From positions 62,001-126,000 of the forward strand of contig JAMPIV010012158.1 in assembly GCA_024509875.1 (NCBI GenBank): 64,000 nucleotides of DNA, in the 5' to 3' direction. Made by a program: the position numbers and the translations under genes. The notes under the pieces were generated by a model. The model ran no database searches. It was not told where the DNA came from and worked only from the letters and a program-made list of their open reading frames with translations. How positions within the stretch are numbered: position 1 is the first letter of the stretch; every line of letters starts with the position of its first letter. This stretch comes from Oreohelix idahoensis (lineage: Eukaryota; Mollusca; Gastropoda; Stylommatophora; Oreohelicidae). Positions 11,186-26,365 of the stretch are shown here, piece by piece.

Positions 11186-13240
11186 AAGAAACAAGATTTA
11201 CTTCAGATGCACACGCTACACAATTAGTGGCAAAGTTATGGCTAAGATACGGGTGGTTCAGTTTCGGCACTAAACATACGGGAGTGGCCATTTTGCAAGT
11301 CTCTGAGGATTTGGAAACAGTACACGGCAGGGCATATAGTATCGGAAGGACCGTCACAGTACAAATACGAAATAAACACAACAGACAAGACATACACACA
11401 CTCATCAACTTATACGTACCTGTCATAAAAAGTGACCAGCCAGTGTTTTCTGACGGACTGAACGACACTTTAGCTAGGTATTGTACAGGAGTTAAAATAG
11501 TTTTCGGCGGGGACTTTATTTGTATGCTATCTAAGTTAGATTTATCAAGGAGGTCGGTAGAATCGCAAGTATGGGGATTGAATAACGAAAGGTCATTACA
11601 ACTACAACTTTCACAATCCATGCTAGATGTGCACGACCTTTCGGATGTTTATAGGAGAATAGAACCACAAACACAAGCATACACATACGTAGACTCAACG
11701 AACCCGTATTTTAGACGTGCCTCGAGAAGACAGATTTTACGCGTCAAGTTGTTACAGTGTGCACAGAGCTTATCACATTAAGAATACCTTTAAATTTACA
11801 GACCATCAAGCCATTTGCACAGTGTTAAACACAGGACACTCGCACACAAAACTGAAGAGATCCCCACACTGGAAATTTAACAACAATCTATGTACTTAAA
11901 AATACTTTTTACACAGAAGAAATATCGCAGCTCATACGAGGATACACGCAAGACATACCCACAAAAGATGTAGCACATTATTGGGATCTTTAAAAAACAC
12001 CATAAGAGACAGGACACAAATCCTAGCTACGCTAATACGGAAGCAATTGAAAAAAAAACAAAAAAACACAAGGAAATATATATTAGAGGAAGCGCTCAGT
12101 TTAACTAAACTGTTAGATAGCACAAACCCACACACTCAAATTTTACAAGAACAGTTAGAACAATACAAGCAGTACACCTATCAAGGGGCCCTACTTAGGA
12201 CAAAATTAAACACAATGATACACGAGACCCCTTGCAGACTATACCTAGGAATAGAACAAAATGTACAGCGCAATAGACAAATACACCAAATAGTGGATAT
12301 CAACAGACAACAACAAAAAGACAACACTAACATATGTCAAACATTTCTAGACTATTACAAACAATTATATACTAAAGAAGAAACTAACCAAGAGGTACAA
12401 GATAAATTCCTTCAATATGCAAAGTGCTTAAGCAGAGAAGAGAGCAAAAAACTTGACCAAACTCTATCAGTAGAAGACCTAAGGGAGGCTGTTAGCACTT
12501 TTCAGAAAGACAAAACGCCCGGGCCGGACGGTCTCACAGCGGAATTTTACGTCTTTTTCCCCCATTCTAGGGCTTTTTTTTTAGTAACAATGTTTGAAGA
12601 AGCGTTTCAGAAAGAAGAACTCCTGGACAGTCTAAACCAATCTTACATTGTGCTATTACCCAAAGATAATACCGACAAAGAGTCAATTAACAATTATAGA
12701 CCCATTTTGTTACTAAATACGGACTATAACATTCTGGCTAAAGCTCTTACTATCAAGCTTAAACCGCTTATGCATAATTTGATTCACGAAGACCAACAAA
12801 ATAGTGTACGGGATAGAAACATCAGTAGACTCACACATTTTTAAGAGACCTGATCACATATACACACGACAGGCAGTGTCAGAGTGCAATACTATCATTA
12901 GATCAGGAAAAAGCTTTCGACAGAGTGTCACACTTCATTTTACGTGGTAGTTTGCTAGCGTGTAATATAGGGACATACTTTAGAGCATAGATTAAGATCT
13001 TATATAACAAAACTTGAAAGTAGAATCTTAGTCAATCACATATTAACAAAGACCTTTAAATTAACTAGATCAGTTAGACAATGATGCTCTTTGTCACCCA
13101 TGTTATAGGTAATAACAATTGAACCTGTTTTGGAAAAAATAAGACAAGATATAAATATTACAGTAACCATTATTCCAGGTAAAGGAGAAAGGAAGTTATT
13201 ATCCTATGCTGATGACACTATCTTCTGTCCTACAACAAAC

Positions 13241-15099
13241 AGATTGTGGTGAAAATACAGTGATACAACGTTAAAATATCTCCAATTATAAAGATAACGG
13301 GTAAAATAACACGTAGGGATAAAAATATAGGCAAGATATGCCGAGGCTTCTTCACCTACGCCAGCGCTGTATAACGCCATTGAAACTAACTAGTTGGAAC
13401 ATGCAAACTAAACGACATATCCTTTTAGACGTGGTAGAAACGGAGATAAAAGAAAAAAAATTATGACGGTCTGAACACGTGTTTGAATCTAAATGCAAAA
13501 AAGACGCAATTTGTAGTTTAAAGGAAAAAATTACGCCACTAGTTGACACAATGTAAGGAAATGGACAAAAAGCGACCTTAGCTCTTATTCGAAACAGACG
13601 TATCTTAGACGTTTTACCGTAATTGGTCGTTTTAATTTGAATATAGCGGCAAATGCCATACCCGAAGGTTCAAAAAACAAAATTCAAAACTAACCTTGAG
13701 AAAAGTAGGGTTTTCTTTAATAATAAAGTTATGAAAATAAAACCTAGCTAGTTTGATAGCCCATCTTGAGCAGAGAAATAATATACTTTTAATTACACAG
13801 ACGGACAGATAACACGGAAGATATTGACGAAAGACCGTATTGTTCCATACAGACTAGCGAACAGTTTTTTGTGCATATTTTCACTAAAGCTACATTTTGG
13901 CGTCCTTGAGCCTAAAAATGCAAAACTCAAACTGCGAATGAACTAGGGGCAAAGTCGGAGGATAGTAGCAAAAAATAACTTAGCATAGAAATCGTATAAG
14001 TAAGTGGGGCAGATTTGTGTAGTTTTTTCTTGTAGTTTCGTCCAAAAACAAGGGTAATTTTGTGAAAATCCAAGTTGGGACGGACAGACCGACAGACAAA
14101 TACTACACACTAGACTGAGACTGGACTGAAATTGGACATTTATATTTTGAATATTTGAAAAGTTAGAGGGGAAGTCCGTTGATTGGACAAAAGTTTTTAT
14201 AGTACTGAAAGACAGACGCTCACTTGTGCCATTTGATAGAAGACTGTCCATTGACACAGTTCGTTACTGCTAGAGGTGATTTCCAGGAAATATTAAATAA
14301 AAATCAGTGGGACGCCCTAATCTAGCCAGCAGCTCAGCTGAGTTTTGCTAGTACTACGTAACTGTGTTCTCAATTCTGAATTGTGGTAAGGGAAAAAGCA
14401 TTTATCTTGTTTATTTTAATATTTTGAGTGCTTGATACTGCCATATCATGAAAAATGATTACGACAAGTGAGTGCTTACTCTAGGTCCCCAGCAGCAGTC
14501 CAGGGCCTAGAGACAACCAAATAATATATGAAAACCTATCTAAAACTTGAAGGCGGTTCTATAATTGAGATCAGTGGGAACATATCACCCACCTTATTGA
14601 ATGGAAGAGGAAACTATTGAACATATTTCGGATGCAATGCAGTCTTGGGAAACTGGTACTATTTGATAACAACTGGGTGAGATGTGCTAAGTTGGTCAGA
14701 GAGATCTGACCCAATCTGTGTAATGTTGTTTTGCTGTGTTGTGTGTAAGAGTGGCGCAGTAAACAGAGTGTTGACACATGGCACAAATTTTGGTTTCAGA
14801 GTTTCTGATCTGGCACTACGCTTGTGCCAGATGCTTTTGTAGAAGTACAAGAGCGGATGCCTGTGCGGCCTAAAATTTTACTCCAGCTACTGAGAGGAGT
14901 GGGCCACAAGAATTCTGTACTACATCGTTACAGGCCAGTTAAGTGCAAACCTGGCCTGCTGGAGATTCATCAACTGTGTCCACCATTAATAAAGAAATAA
15001 AATCTTGTTATATAAACACTAATATCAGTCCATATGTCAAGGACAAGGAACTTTATAATCATAGATTGGGCATGATGACTCCACCCCAACTAAACATCC
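13241..15099. other. Degraded sequence, no gene recognised
   Basis: The first few hundred bases probably include the rotted 3' end of the LINE. From 13700 onward I see no protein motif. The ORFs here are short and show no family resemblance. Confidence 0.45.
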
Positions 15100-15592
15100 A
15101 GTGCTAGTTTTTCCCAAGACATTGTAGATATTATTAATATTAACCAAATGTAATAATATACCTATGTACAAAAATTTCATTTGATTACGCAATATATATG
15201 CACTTTATTGATAAATACATATTGTTTCATATGTTCTGACCAAAAGAAACAATTGGTTCAGGACTAATAAATTAAAAAAGTTATCAAACTTAAATTCTAA
15301 AAGCCAGTGTTAGTTCAGTTTATCATAGAGTTTATTATTATTATTAGACTTATTATTTACATGTGTGTGTCTGTGTATTTTATTACCTACACATTACATT
15401 TCAGTACCCTAGACTTTTAACGTAGCTAACATTCATAATAGTAGAATAGGTCTGTTTGAGGTCGTAAGTGGTAGCAGAAAGGCCTTCTGTAACTCACATA
15501 AACTTTTATCTCAGGAGCCTTCACAGCTGACCTCATCCAGTACACTAGGTAACATAACAACCATACAATAACATCAAAAACCACTACAAATA
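15100..15592 (+). repeat. Right part of a 5' LTR (Gypsy element 1)
   Basis: The stretch 15390-15590 aligns with the right ends of the LTRs at 33220-33408 and 40080-40256. Shared words are 'ccctagac', 'aacgtag', 'gtggtagca', 'ccttcacagct' and 'cagtacacta'. It is followed by a primer-binding-like site and gag. I cannot locate the left end of the LTR. Confidence 0.6.
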
Positions 15593-15615
15593 TTGGGGTC
15601 TTGTCCGGGGATTAA
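15591..15615 (+). promoter_or_regulatory. Primer-binding-like site
   Basis: 'ttggggtcttgtccgggga' directly follows the LTR. The corresponding site in the second element (33413) is 'ttggggtctcgctccaggga'. The core resembles PBS sequences complementary to tRNA-Pro, but the match is imperfect, so the primer assignment is tentative. Confidence 0.45.
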
Positions 15616-15823
15616 GTTTATCAAAGATATTAGGGTCTCCTGGTCCGGGAATTAAACTATTGGGGGCATAAGGGAATAAATTTAAAAGTGTCCCTTAAAA
15701 TAAAAAGTGGAAAGTAAAAGTTGATGAATCTTCACAGCCAGTGGTGATTAATTAATTAATATATTACCTTAGTAATTATATACTTGGAATTACCTTAGTC
15801 ATTGTTAAATTGTGTGATTTAGT

Positions 15824-16884
15824 ATGGCAGATCTAGCAAAATTTAGATCGGCTGCTGTGCTGACGGCGAAGGAAATGAACATGGAGGGTCAAATTTTAAT
15901 TCAGTATGTAACTTCAGAATGTGACAAGTATATTGAAAGGGAAGATAGGAGGTTAGCTGAAGAGAAGAGGTTACAAATTGAGGCTGATAAAGAACTTAAG
16001 AGGCTGCAGATTGAGGCTGACAAAGAGGCTAAGGCATTGGAGGCAGATAGGGAGATTAAAAGGCTCCAATTAGAGGCAGAAGAAAAACGACAGCAAAGGA
16101 AAGCAGAAGATAGAAGATTGCAAAGGGAGCACGAATTACGACTAAGGGAGCTGGAATTACAAGGCCATGCTCCTGAAAATGGTGCCAGCCCCTTTCCCTC
16201 AGATGCCACGCCTTGTCAGGGAGCCTCAACCTCAGTTATGGGGTTTCATTTAGACCATTTTGTTGAGAAAGACGATGACATCGAGGGGTACCTCAGTAGA
16301 TTCGAACTATTAGCTACTACGTATGGGTTAGAGAGAGAGAGATGTGGAGTCTTAAGTTATCCCAAGGGCTTAGAGGTACTTCTTATGAAGTTTTTGCTAA
16401 GATGAATAGAGACGACCAAGACAATTATGACATGCTAAAGCAGGCTTTGTTATTGAGATATGAAAAGAATGGTGAATTTTATCGTAAGAAGTTTAGAAAT
16501 GCCAAACTGTTGTCTGGGGAGACATACCACCAATTCTCTGCCAGACTGGAAACCTATTTGGAGAAATGGACTGCTCTGGGGAAGACCCAAGATCTCAAAG
16601 AGATGATCGTGATAGAGCAATTAAGAGAGTCCATGGCTCCAGACCTGAGAAAATTTCTCATGGAACAAGGTGCAGAGAGGTTGGGGGAGGTTTTGAATGT
16701 CGCTGAGAGGTATCAGGCAGCCCAGGCAGAGGTAAGTGGCACTAAAAAGAAGCACATAGAAAATTTTAAAGCTCCACAGCACTTTAGTAAATTTGATACC
16801 AGAGAACAAGGTAATAAAGGCAGGACAAATTTTGATAGGCCACGAAATGATTATCGTGATAGAAACTCACAGTTCAATGACTAA
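15824..16884 (+). pseudogene. Gypsy gag, frameshifted (element 1)
   Basis: Structural gag of an LTR retrotransposon. The first frame (15824-16405) begins MADLAKFRSAAV, has a Lys/Glu/Arg-rich coiled coil at about residues 40-110, and reaches HLDHFVEKDDDIEGYLSRFE of the capsid. The reading then shifts frame at an imperfect GA run (about 16330-16345) into 16342-16884, which continues the capsid (FYRKKFRNAKL, YHQFSARLETYL, WTALGK) and a basic tail. The N-terminus is clearly homologous to the gag at 33572, which begins MADLAKLRSAAV. The start is chosen by that shared Met. A slippage indel in the GA run is the simplest explanation of the break. Confidence 0.85.
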
Positions 16885-17499
16885 AAGTATAATGAAAGAA
16901 AACCGTTTAACCAAGGAAAGAGATGGTGCAAATGATGTAAGAAAGACAACCATAACACCGAATTTTGTAAAAGGAAACCTTCAAACATTGCTGCAATGAA
17001 ATCGGGGAAACAGAGATTAAAGGTTAATCCTAATGGACAGCAGGAACCTTATCACCCCCCAGTTTGTGAGGATGTTATTTGTAATGGGGTCACCATCAGG
17101 TGCCTATATGATACAGGTTTGAATTATGATTCAGTTGTGAAGTCTAGCCTAGTGGACCCAAGTCAGTATACCACAGAAACAGTGGAAATACAAGGGGCGA
17201 CTAAGGACATACCACTCATGACACTTCCCATCGCAAGGATAACGGTGAAAACTCGCTATGTGGAAGGAGAAATCAGAGCAGCAGTGATAGATGAACCAAT
17301 CTACCCTCTGATATTGGGGTGTAGATACGTCTTCTTGGGGAATCCCGAGAGACCTGTGATCATGGCGACAGTGCAGACCAGGTCACAGAAAAAGGAGGAA
17401 GAAGGTGAACCTATAAATGCTCATCCAGAAGAGATGAGTAAGGCGCAGGCTGAGGATAGGACACTCAAGCCATGTTTTAAAAAGGCCCTATTTTCTTGA
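16885..17499 (+). pseudogene. Gypsy zinc knuckle and protease, with stops (element 1)
   Basis: Same frame as the second part of gag, separated from it by TAA at 16882. A CCHC knuckle is readable as W-C-K-stop-C-KKDN-H-NTEF-C, so a TGA sits inside the knuckle. The protease part at 16996-17499 has the active-site Asp in CLYDTGLNYDS, then PLMTLPIARITV and PLILGCRYVF. The end, MATVQTRSQ through DRTLKPCFKKA, is homologous to 34360-34490 of element 2. The reading stops at 17499 where a SINE begins. Integrase and RT of this copy are not present. Confidence 0.8.
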
Positions 17500-17702
17500 C
17501 CATCGGCAGACTAGGGGTGATGTGGTCAGCATCACGCGGGCCGCCTTAACCTTCCCAGAGTTGTTCTGGTACCCAATTCATGAGGCCGGGTCGACCCTGG
17601 GGCCATTTGCAGTCTAAAAAATCCCACCTCAACTGGGGATCGAACCATGGACCACCGAGCTAGTAAGCCAGTGCACTAACCACTGTGCTACAGCGGCTCC
17701 CA
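17497..17702 (-). mobile_element. tRNA-derived SINE
   Basis: In reverse complement it begins 'ggagccgctgtagcacagtg' with a polymerase III A box around 'tagcacagtggttagtgc' and a B box 'ggttcgatccc' about 40 bp further on. A tRNA-unrelated body follows, with 'aattgggtacc' and 'gggaaggttaaggcggc'. Body words recur in the SINE at 49560-50445. It truncates the Gypsy element 1 reading. I did not find a clear target-site duplication. Confidence 0.8.
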
Positions 17703-18518
17703 TCTACAGAAACACAACCCAAAATTAATGTATTATCCTAGGTTGTCAAATACTCATAGATTTAACAAATTGCAGGGTAGAAAGTTACGCAACTGAAAGT
17801 CTCAAGATTAAATGAAACTGCAGTACTGTTCTTACAAAAACATTTTAAAGTAAAATGCCGTTAATCAGGTTGAGAATCAGGTTGAGCAAGAATTTATGAA
17901 TAAATTTACTTGAAAATTTTTAGAAAACAAAAACTTTGCTCAGGAGGAAAAAAAAAACCAGAGCTAACAATGCAACATCAGACTTTCCTGCCATTGGTGG
18001 GGGTGAGACAAACATAAGCTTAGTCTGACAAATGGACCTTGACCTTTCCCCTGAGTCAGAGTCATTTATTCACTATTTGAGCTTTATACAATTACTATTC
18101 TTTTTTATGATTTAAACTGATAATCCACAACAAATACACAAAGTATCATGACGTGAATAAACCCATGTCAACTAAGTTGTCATGTTTTTTAAACTTATGA
18201 AGACAAAATATCCCAATCAACCTCTGATGGGTTACAATTAGAATTTAGTGTTGCTAATTCAATATAATTTTGACTGCCAATATCTGATCATTTCTTCTTT
18301 CCCAATAGTGTAAATTAAAAGTGTCAAATTGTGTGGATGTGCATTTGCAAATATGTGTGTCTTCCCTTGTTCCAAAATACCTGTCTTGTTTTTATTAAGG
18401 GGGAGGAAGGAGGGAAAGTCTGTTTTGTTTGGTATAACACCCAGAGGAGGGAGGGAAAGTCTGTGGTGTTTGGAATAACACCCAATTCACTATTCATCAG
18501 TTCTATTATAAGAAGCTC
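17703..18518. other. No gene; one dispersed repeat
   Basis: About 18195-18290 resembles 51060-51150: 'ctctgatgggttacaattag' here against 'ctcttgatgggttataatta' there. A short direct repeat ('gaggaaggagggaaagtctgt' type, about 18400 and 18450) is also present. Nothing else was recognised. Confidence 0.5.
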
Positions 18519-19529
18519 ACTTTCCCCCTATCATCATCATCAGTTGCCATCTCCACAACGAAGGTTGGCTGTAATGGATCTCCAACGTCTTCTGTCTCTT
18601 GTCTTGGTGGTGCACTCTGATAGACTCTTTCCTGTCCATCTCTTGATGTTATCTTCCCACTTATAGCGCTGTCTTCCCCTTGCACATTTGCCTTCAACTC
18701 TCCCTTCTGTTATGGTCTTCTGCAAGGTGTTATGCCTTTTTATGTGGCCAAAGTATTTTAGCTGCCGAACTTTGATCTCCCTCATTAGTTCTCTTTTCAT
18801 ACCTAGATTTTCTAGGACCTCCTTATTTGTTTTCATCTCTTTCCATGAGATACGCCCCATTCTTCTATAATATCCACATTTCAAGAGCCTCAATTCTTTC
18901 TTCCAAATGCTTATTCATCGTCCATGTTTCCGCACCATACAGAAATGCAGAATATATATAACACTTTATGATTCTCAGTTTTAATATGCGAGATAACTGT
19001 TTAGACGTCAGTATATCTTTCATATTGTTGAATGTAGCTTTGGCCATTCCTATTCTCTTCTTGATTTCTGTTTCACATCTGCCATCTTCTGTTATTATAT
19101 GACCAAGATATACGTAGCTCTTGACTTGTTCCAGGATTTTCCCATTTACGCTTATCTTTAATGTGGGTTTATCATCTGTTTTGCTAATTATCATAGTTTT
19201 TGTTTTCTCAATATTAATGTCGAGTCCATATTCATGACTTATACTGTTCACTTGCTTCACTAGTTCTTGTAAGTCCTGTTCGCTTTCAGCTAACAACACG
19301 GTATCATCTGCATATCTAAGGTTGTTTATTGACCTTCCACTGATGTTCAGTCCTGGTATTTCCTGTATCTGTTTGAAAATTTTTTCTGTGTATAAATTAA
19401 ATAGGCAGGGGGACAGCACACAACCTTGTCTGACACCTCTTTTTATGTCTATGTATGATGAATAATTGTTCCATCTGAAACCAAACTGTTCTTCTTGGAT
19501 TTCGCTGTCTACCTTACTTTTCCCCCTAT
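18519..19529 (-). mobile_element. RTE-type LINE with 13-14 bp target-site duplication
   Basis: 'actttccccctat' (18519-18531) and 'acttttccccctat' (19516-19529) flank the LINE, which is a classical insertion signature. The 3' end on the minus strand is a short (TGA)n tail at 18532-18543, typical of RTE elements. The 5' end is truncated, beginning just upstream of the RT motif EEQFGFR. Confidence 0.85.
18540..19515 (-). pseudogene. RTE-type reverse transcriptase, truncated and deleted
   Basis: The minus strand reads EEQFGFR, then almost directly YIDIKRGVRQGC, LSPCLFNLYTEKIF and LRYADDTVLLAES (YADD at 19303-19314). RT C-terminal sequence follows: NIEKTKTMIIS, VYLGHIITEDG, IYSAFLYGAETWTMN. After a frameshift near 18890 comes the conserved tail RRMGRISWKE, LKYFGHIKRH and GRQRYKWEDNIKRW. 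QFGFR and KRGVRQGC are normally separated by roughly a hundred residues containing a catalytic Asp, so an internal deletion removed that block. It is non-functional. Confidence 0.85.
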
Positions 19530-19564
19530 GCCCTCACCAAATCTTTATGTATTAATTTTTACTC

Positions 19565-20228
19565 TTGTTATATACTGTAAACTTGAAAACTGCAGCAGAG
19601 GTTATAATGACAGAGGAAAGCACAGAGAGACAAGTTGCTTTCTTTACTGATGCACATTCAGTAACTGCAGTGCTGAAAAGCCAAAATAATACAGATTTGG
19701 GTGACCTCAGAATAGTGCTCCACAAACTATGTCAACAATTCAAAAGTGTTGTGATCCAATGGATCCCATCTCATTGTAACATCACCAGCAATGAAGAGGC
19801 TGATAAATTGACAAAGGAAGGTAGAAATCTACCTCAGCCTAATGCAAGCGTAACTTTCGAGGAGGCTGAGTTTTTTTCAGAATCAGATACATAAACAAAT
19901 GAGATGTAGAGCATCCAGGTCACACCAAAATGATGCATACTACCAGCTCAACAGAAGAGAACAAGTGGTAATCTTCTGACTCCGCACTGGCCACAACAGA
20001 TTGAGATACCATCTATTCAACAAGCTAAAGATAGGAACTACCGATCAGTGTAACTGTGGCACTGATAAAATGATTGCTGAACATTTGCTTCAAAGTTGTC
20101 CAACATATGTGGAACAGAGAAAGTGCATAAAGCCGACACCAGCACCCTTCATGGAAAAGCTCTACGGAGATTCAAATAGCATCAAACTGACTACTGCTTT
20201 CTTTGAAAACATTCAAGTAGACGTCTGA
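19565..20228 (+). pseudogene. LINE RNase H domain and C-terminal Cys-rich remnant
   Basis: The first ORF (19565-19894) reads AFFTDAHSVTAVL, with the first RNase H Asp in TDA, and VIQWIPSHCNITSNEEADKL, with the His and last Asp motifs. After a frameshift comes LRTGHNRLRYHLFNKLKI, then CNCG and AEHLLQSCP (20001-20228). This order is typical of non-LTR elements that carry RNase H. The RT part is absent from the window. It starts just downstream of the RTE insertion. Confidence 0.75.
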
Positions 20229-23450
<3,222 letters not shown>

Positions 23451-23451
23451 C

Positions 23452-24815
23452 ACAATAGTTTGAATTTTCGACCGCTCTGTTGATGGAATTGCAGGAACCA
23501 TTTTGTTTTAATTTTCTACTACTCTGTGGAATGGAATTGTAGGAAGCATATAGTTTGAATTTTCCACCGATGTTGATGGTATTGTAGGAAGCATATAGTT
23601 TTAATTTTCCACCGCTCTGTGGAATGGAATTGTAGGAAGCATATAGACTGAATTTTCCACCGCTCTGTTGATGGAATTGTAGGAAGCATAAGGTTTGAAT
23701 TCTCCACCGCTCTGTTGATGAAATTGTAGGAAGCATATAGTTTTAATTTTCCACCGCTCTGGTGATGGAATTTTAGGAAGCATATAGTTTGAATTTTCCA
23801 CCTCTCTATTGATAAAATTGTAGCAAGCATATATTTTGAATTCTTCACCGCTTTTTTTATGGAATTGCAGGAAGCATAAAGTTTTAATTTTACACCGCTC
23901 TTTTGATGGAATTGTAGGAAGCATATAGTTTGAATTCTCCATCGCTCTTTTGATGGATTTGCAGGAAGCATAAAGTTTTAATTTTACACCGCTCTTTTGA
24001 TAGAATTGTAGCAAGCATATAGTTTGAATTCTCCATCGCTCTTTTGATGGAATTGCAGGAAGCATAAAGTTTTAATTTTACACCGCTCTTTTGATGGAAT
24101 TGTAGCAAGCATATAGTTTGAATTCTCCACCGCTCTTTTGATGGAATTATAGTAAGCATATAGTGTGAATTCTCCACCGCTCTTTTGATGGAATTGTAGC
24201 AAGCATATAGTTTGAATTCTCCTTCGCTCTTTTGATGGAATTGCAGGAAGCATAAAGTTTTAATTTTACACCGCTCTGTTGATGGAATTGTAGCAAGCAA
24301 ATAGTTTGAATTCTCCACCGCTCTTTTGATGGAATTGTAGTAAGAATATAGTGTGAATTCTCCACCGCTCTTTTGATGGAATTGTAGCAAGCATATAGTG
24401 TGAATTCTCCACCGCTCTTTTGATGGAATTGTAGTAAGCATATAGTGTGAATTCTCCACCGCTCTTTTGATGGAATTGTAGTAAGCATATAGTGTGAATT
24501 CTCCACCGCTCTTTTGATGGAATTGTAGCAAGCATATAGTGTGAATTCTCCAGCGCTCTTTTGATGGAATTGTAGTAAGCATATAGTGTGAATTCTCCAC
24601 CGCTCTTTTGATGGAATTGTAGCAAGCATATAGTTTGAATTCTCTACTGCTCTGTTGATGGAATTGTAGGAAGCATGTAGTTTAAATTTTCCACCGCTCT
24701 GTTGATGGAATTGTAGGAAGCATATGGTCTGAATTTTCTACGGCTCTGTTGATGGAATTGTAGCAAGCATATAGTCTGAATTGTCGACCGCTCTGTTGAT
24801 TGAAATGAAGGAAAC
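23452..24815 (-). repeat. 47-bp tandem repeat array, ~29 copies
   Basis: On the plus strand each unit carries 'gaattctccaccgctc' then 'ttttgatggaatt' and 'gtagcaagcatatagt'; counting between successive 'gtgtgaattc' words gives 47 bp. Central copies (about 24130-24630) are nearly identical; edge copies are diverged and carry 'ctctgttgatgg' instead of 'ctcttttgatgg'. A second variant with 'ttttaattttacaccgctc' and 'gcaggaagcataaag' alternates with the main one at about 23880-24290, giving a partial 94-bp higher-order unit. Because 47 is not a multiple of three and the minus-strand unit has no stop codon, all three minus frames stay open and give overlapping ORFs of up to 236 codons. These are probably not genes. 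Confidence 0.9.
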
Positions 24816-24939
24816 AAATCAAACGGCAGAGGTAAATGTCACGAATAGGCTGAGTTCAAATTCTAAATACTCTAAAACCTGCAAAAAGCCATGATTGTAA
24901 CAAGGTAGATCCTTATAGAGCTCATTGTTTCAAAAGTAG

Positions 24940-25365
24940 ATCCCCAAAGCTCCTAAGTTGCCTGCTAGATATGTACAGCCTCCACCCGTGTGTTACCGGG
25001 GCCCGAAAGGGGAGCAAAGAATAGTAACACTGTACCCTACCATGTATGTCGAAAAAAGCGAAAAAGGAGGATTGGGCATGGGGCTGGTTGCCCCATCCCG
25101 TAAAAAACCTTTTACCAAAAAACTTCAACAAACATGGACGTCAAATATAGAATATAAATCAACTCAGCCGCCCAAGACAGAAGACGGTCCTCTGGAAAGG
25201 AGGCACATGAAGCAAGCCAGAGAAAGCCGAAAGGAGTCTGGGTTACCGACTAACCTTTTAAGAACTTGAGCGGATGGCACAGGACAGGAAGACTTGGCAT
25301 GTCTTGGCATTAATTGTTGAAGGCCTATGCTCCTAGGGGAGCTAAAGGGTATTGACTGATTGATC
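24940..25365 (+). pseudogene. LINE 3'-end remnant
   Basis: Coding-like text ends in MAQDRKTWHVLALIVEGLC, which resembles C-termini of invertebrate non-LTR elements, followed by 'ggggagctaaagggtattg'. The same end word ('ggggaactaaagggtactg') occurs at about 51255. No RT motif is present, so this is a 5'-truncated piece and the clade is not assignable. Confidence 0.5.
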
Positions 25366-26340
25366 TACAGCCTCTACAAGTATTGTACTAAGGACGAGTT
25401 GTGAGTCTCAGGAATTGTTCTAGTCATTCGCAGTGTTTACTTCTGCCAAGTAAAGGTGTTAAACACATGGAGAACTATAGCGTAAAACTTCTGCCATGTA
25501 AAGGTGTTAAACACTGTCCGCTAACACTAGTACAGTTCTTATTCTTTCAAGTTGGGAGTACTGGCTGACTACCAGAGATGTTGATACTTGAATGAAGATT
25601 GACCCAGGTTCGTTCGTTCTTTTGTTGATGGTAAAGGTTATCTCTAAACGTGTCTGATATAAAGTTCCTATGTAGCCAAACTGTACAACAACAACAATTC
25701 AACTTGAAGAAAGTAATAATCTCCTGTAGTCCATTAAAACTTTTATTCAACAACAAAGCATTTCCATGGCGATATTTACAGGATCGTGGTTTCATACAGC
25801 GAATTTTACCATTGATTATCTCAATATATTCTGGTATATAAACAAAATCTGTTTCAATGATTAATTCTTACTTTTCTGTCGATTTCTTAATACGTATCAG
25901 TGCTTTAATATTCCGTTGAGCCTCTTCTTCAATATGTATATTTTCCAGTAATTTGGTTATCTCAGTAACTTGACTGATGTCTGCGTTCATAACCCAAGCA
26001 TCTCTAGTTGAAAATAAAACATGTAAAGAAGCTCTAAACGAGAGTGCAGTATGTTCAAACTGCTACTTACTTGGTATGTAATAAAATAGGAGTATGTGTA
26101 TCACAATACTCCATGTGGTGAGATCTTCACTCTAAATAAAACTGCACTTCCTGTCTTGAATATCGCAAGATGAACTTAGAGAAGAACCAAGTCGCGATAT
26201 CTCAATGTGCGTACTTCCTCATGGTCGTGACTGTGCAAGTGCCTCTCTATCTGGAACTCATTCTAAAATCCTAGATTTTGACTGAGCTTGAAAATGGTGC
26301 GGGGACTTGCCACTTTCGATTGGTTACCTAAAATAGTAGG
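25366..26340. other. No gene; one short direct repeat
   Basis: 'acttctgcca.gtaaaggtgt' followed by 'taaacac' occurs twice, at about 25439 and 25487. Nothing else was recognised. Confidence 0.5.
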
Positions 26341-26365
26341 GATTTATTTCATTAGCTGCCTCTAT

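Larger units (their letters stand above)
10696..13240 (+). pseudogene. L1/Tx1-type LINE, endonuclease and reverse transcriptase, decayed
   Basis: Remnant of a non-LTR retrotransposon pol. The endonuclease start reads LTLITLNINGLRTN at 10696. After an insertion (see 10783-11185) it resumes with LQETRF at 11182, then GVAIL, NLYVP and VFGGDF, and a shifted frame with RFYAS and FTDHQA near 11730-11800. The reverse transcriptase is open at 11981-12844 with KTPGPDGLTAEFY (codons 178-190) and NNYRPILLLNTDYNILAKAL. It continues with frameshifts through LDQEKAFDRVSH (about 12900) to the catalytic SYADD (YADD at 13205-13216). Multiple frameshifts and stops make it non-functional. PGPDGL and the spacing to NYRPI suggest the L1/Tx1 group; the clade is inferred by eye. 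Confidence 0.85.

Noticed and set aside
23452..24815. CRISPR-like array
   Set aside because: Units are contiguous 47-bp copies without unique spacers, in a eukaryotic repeat context.
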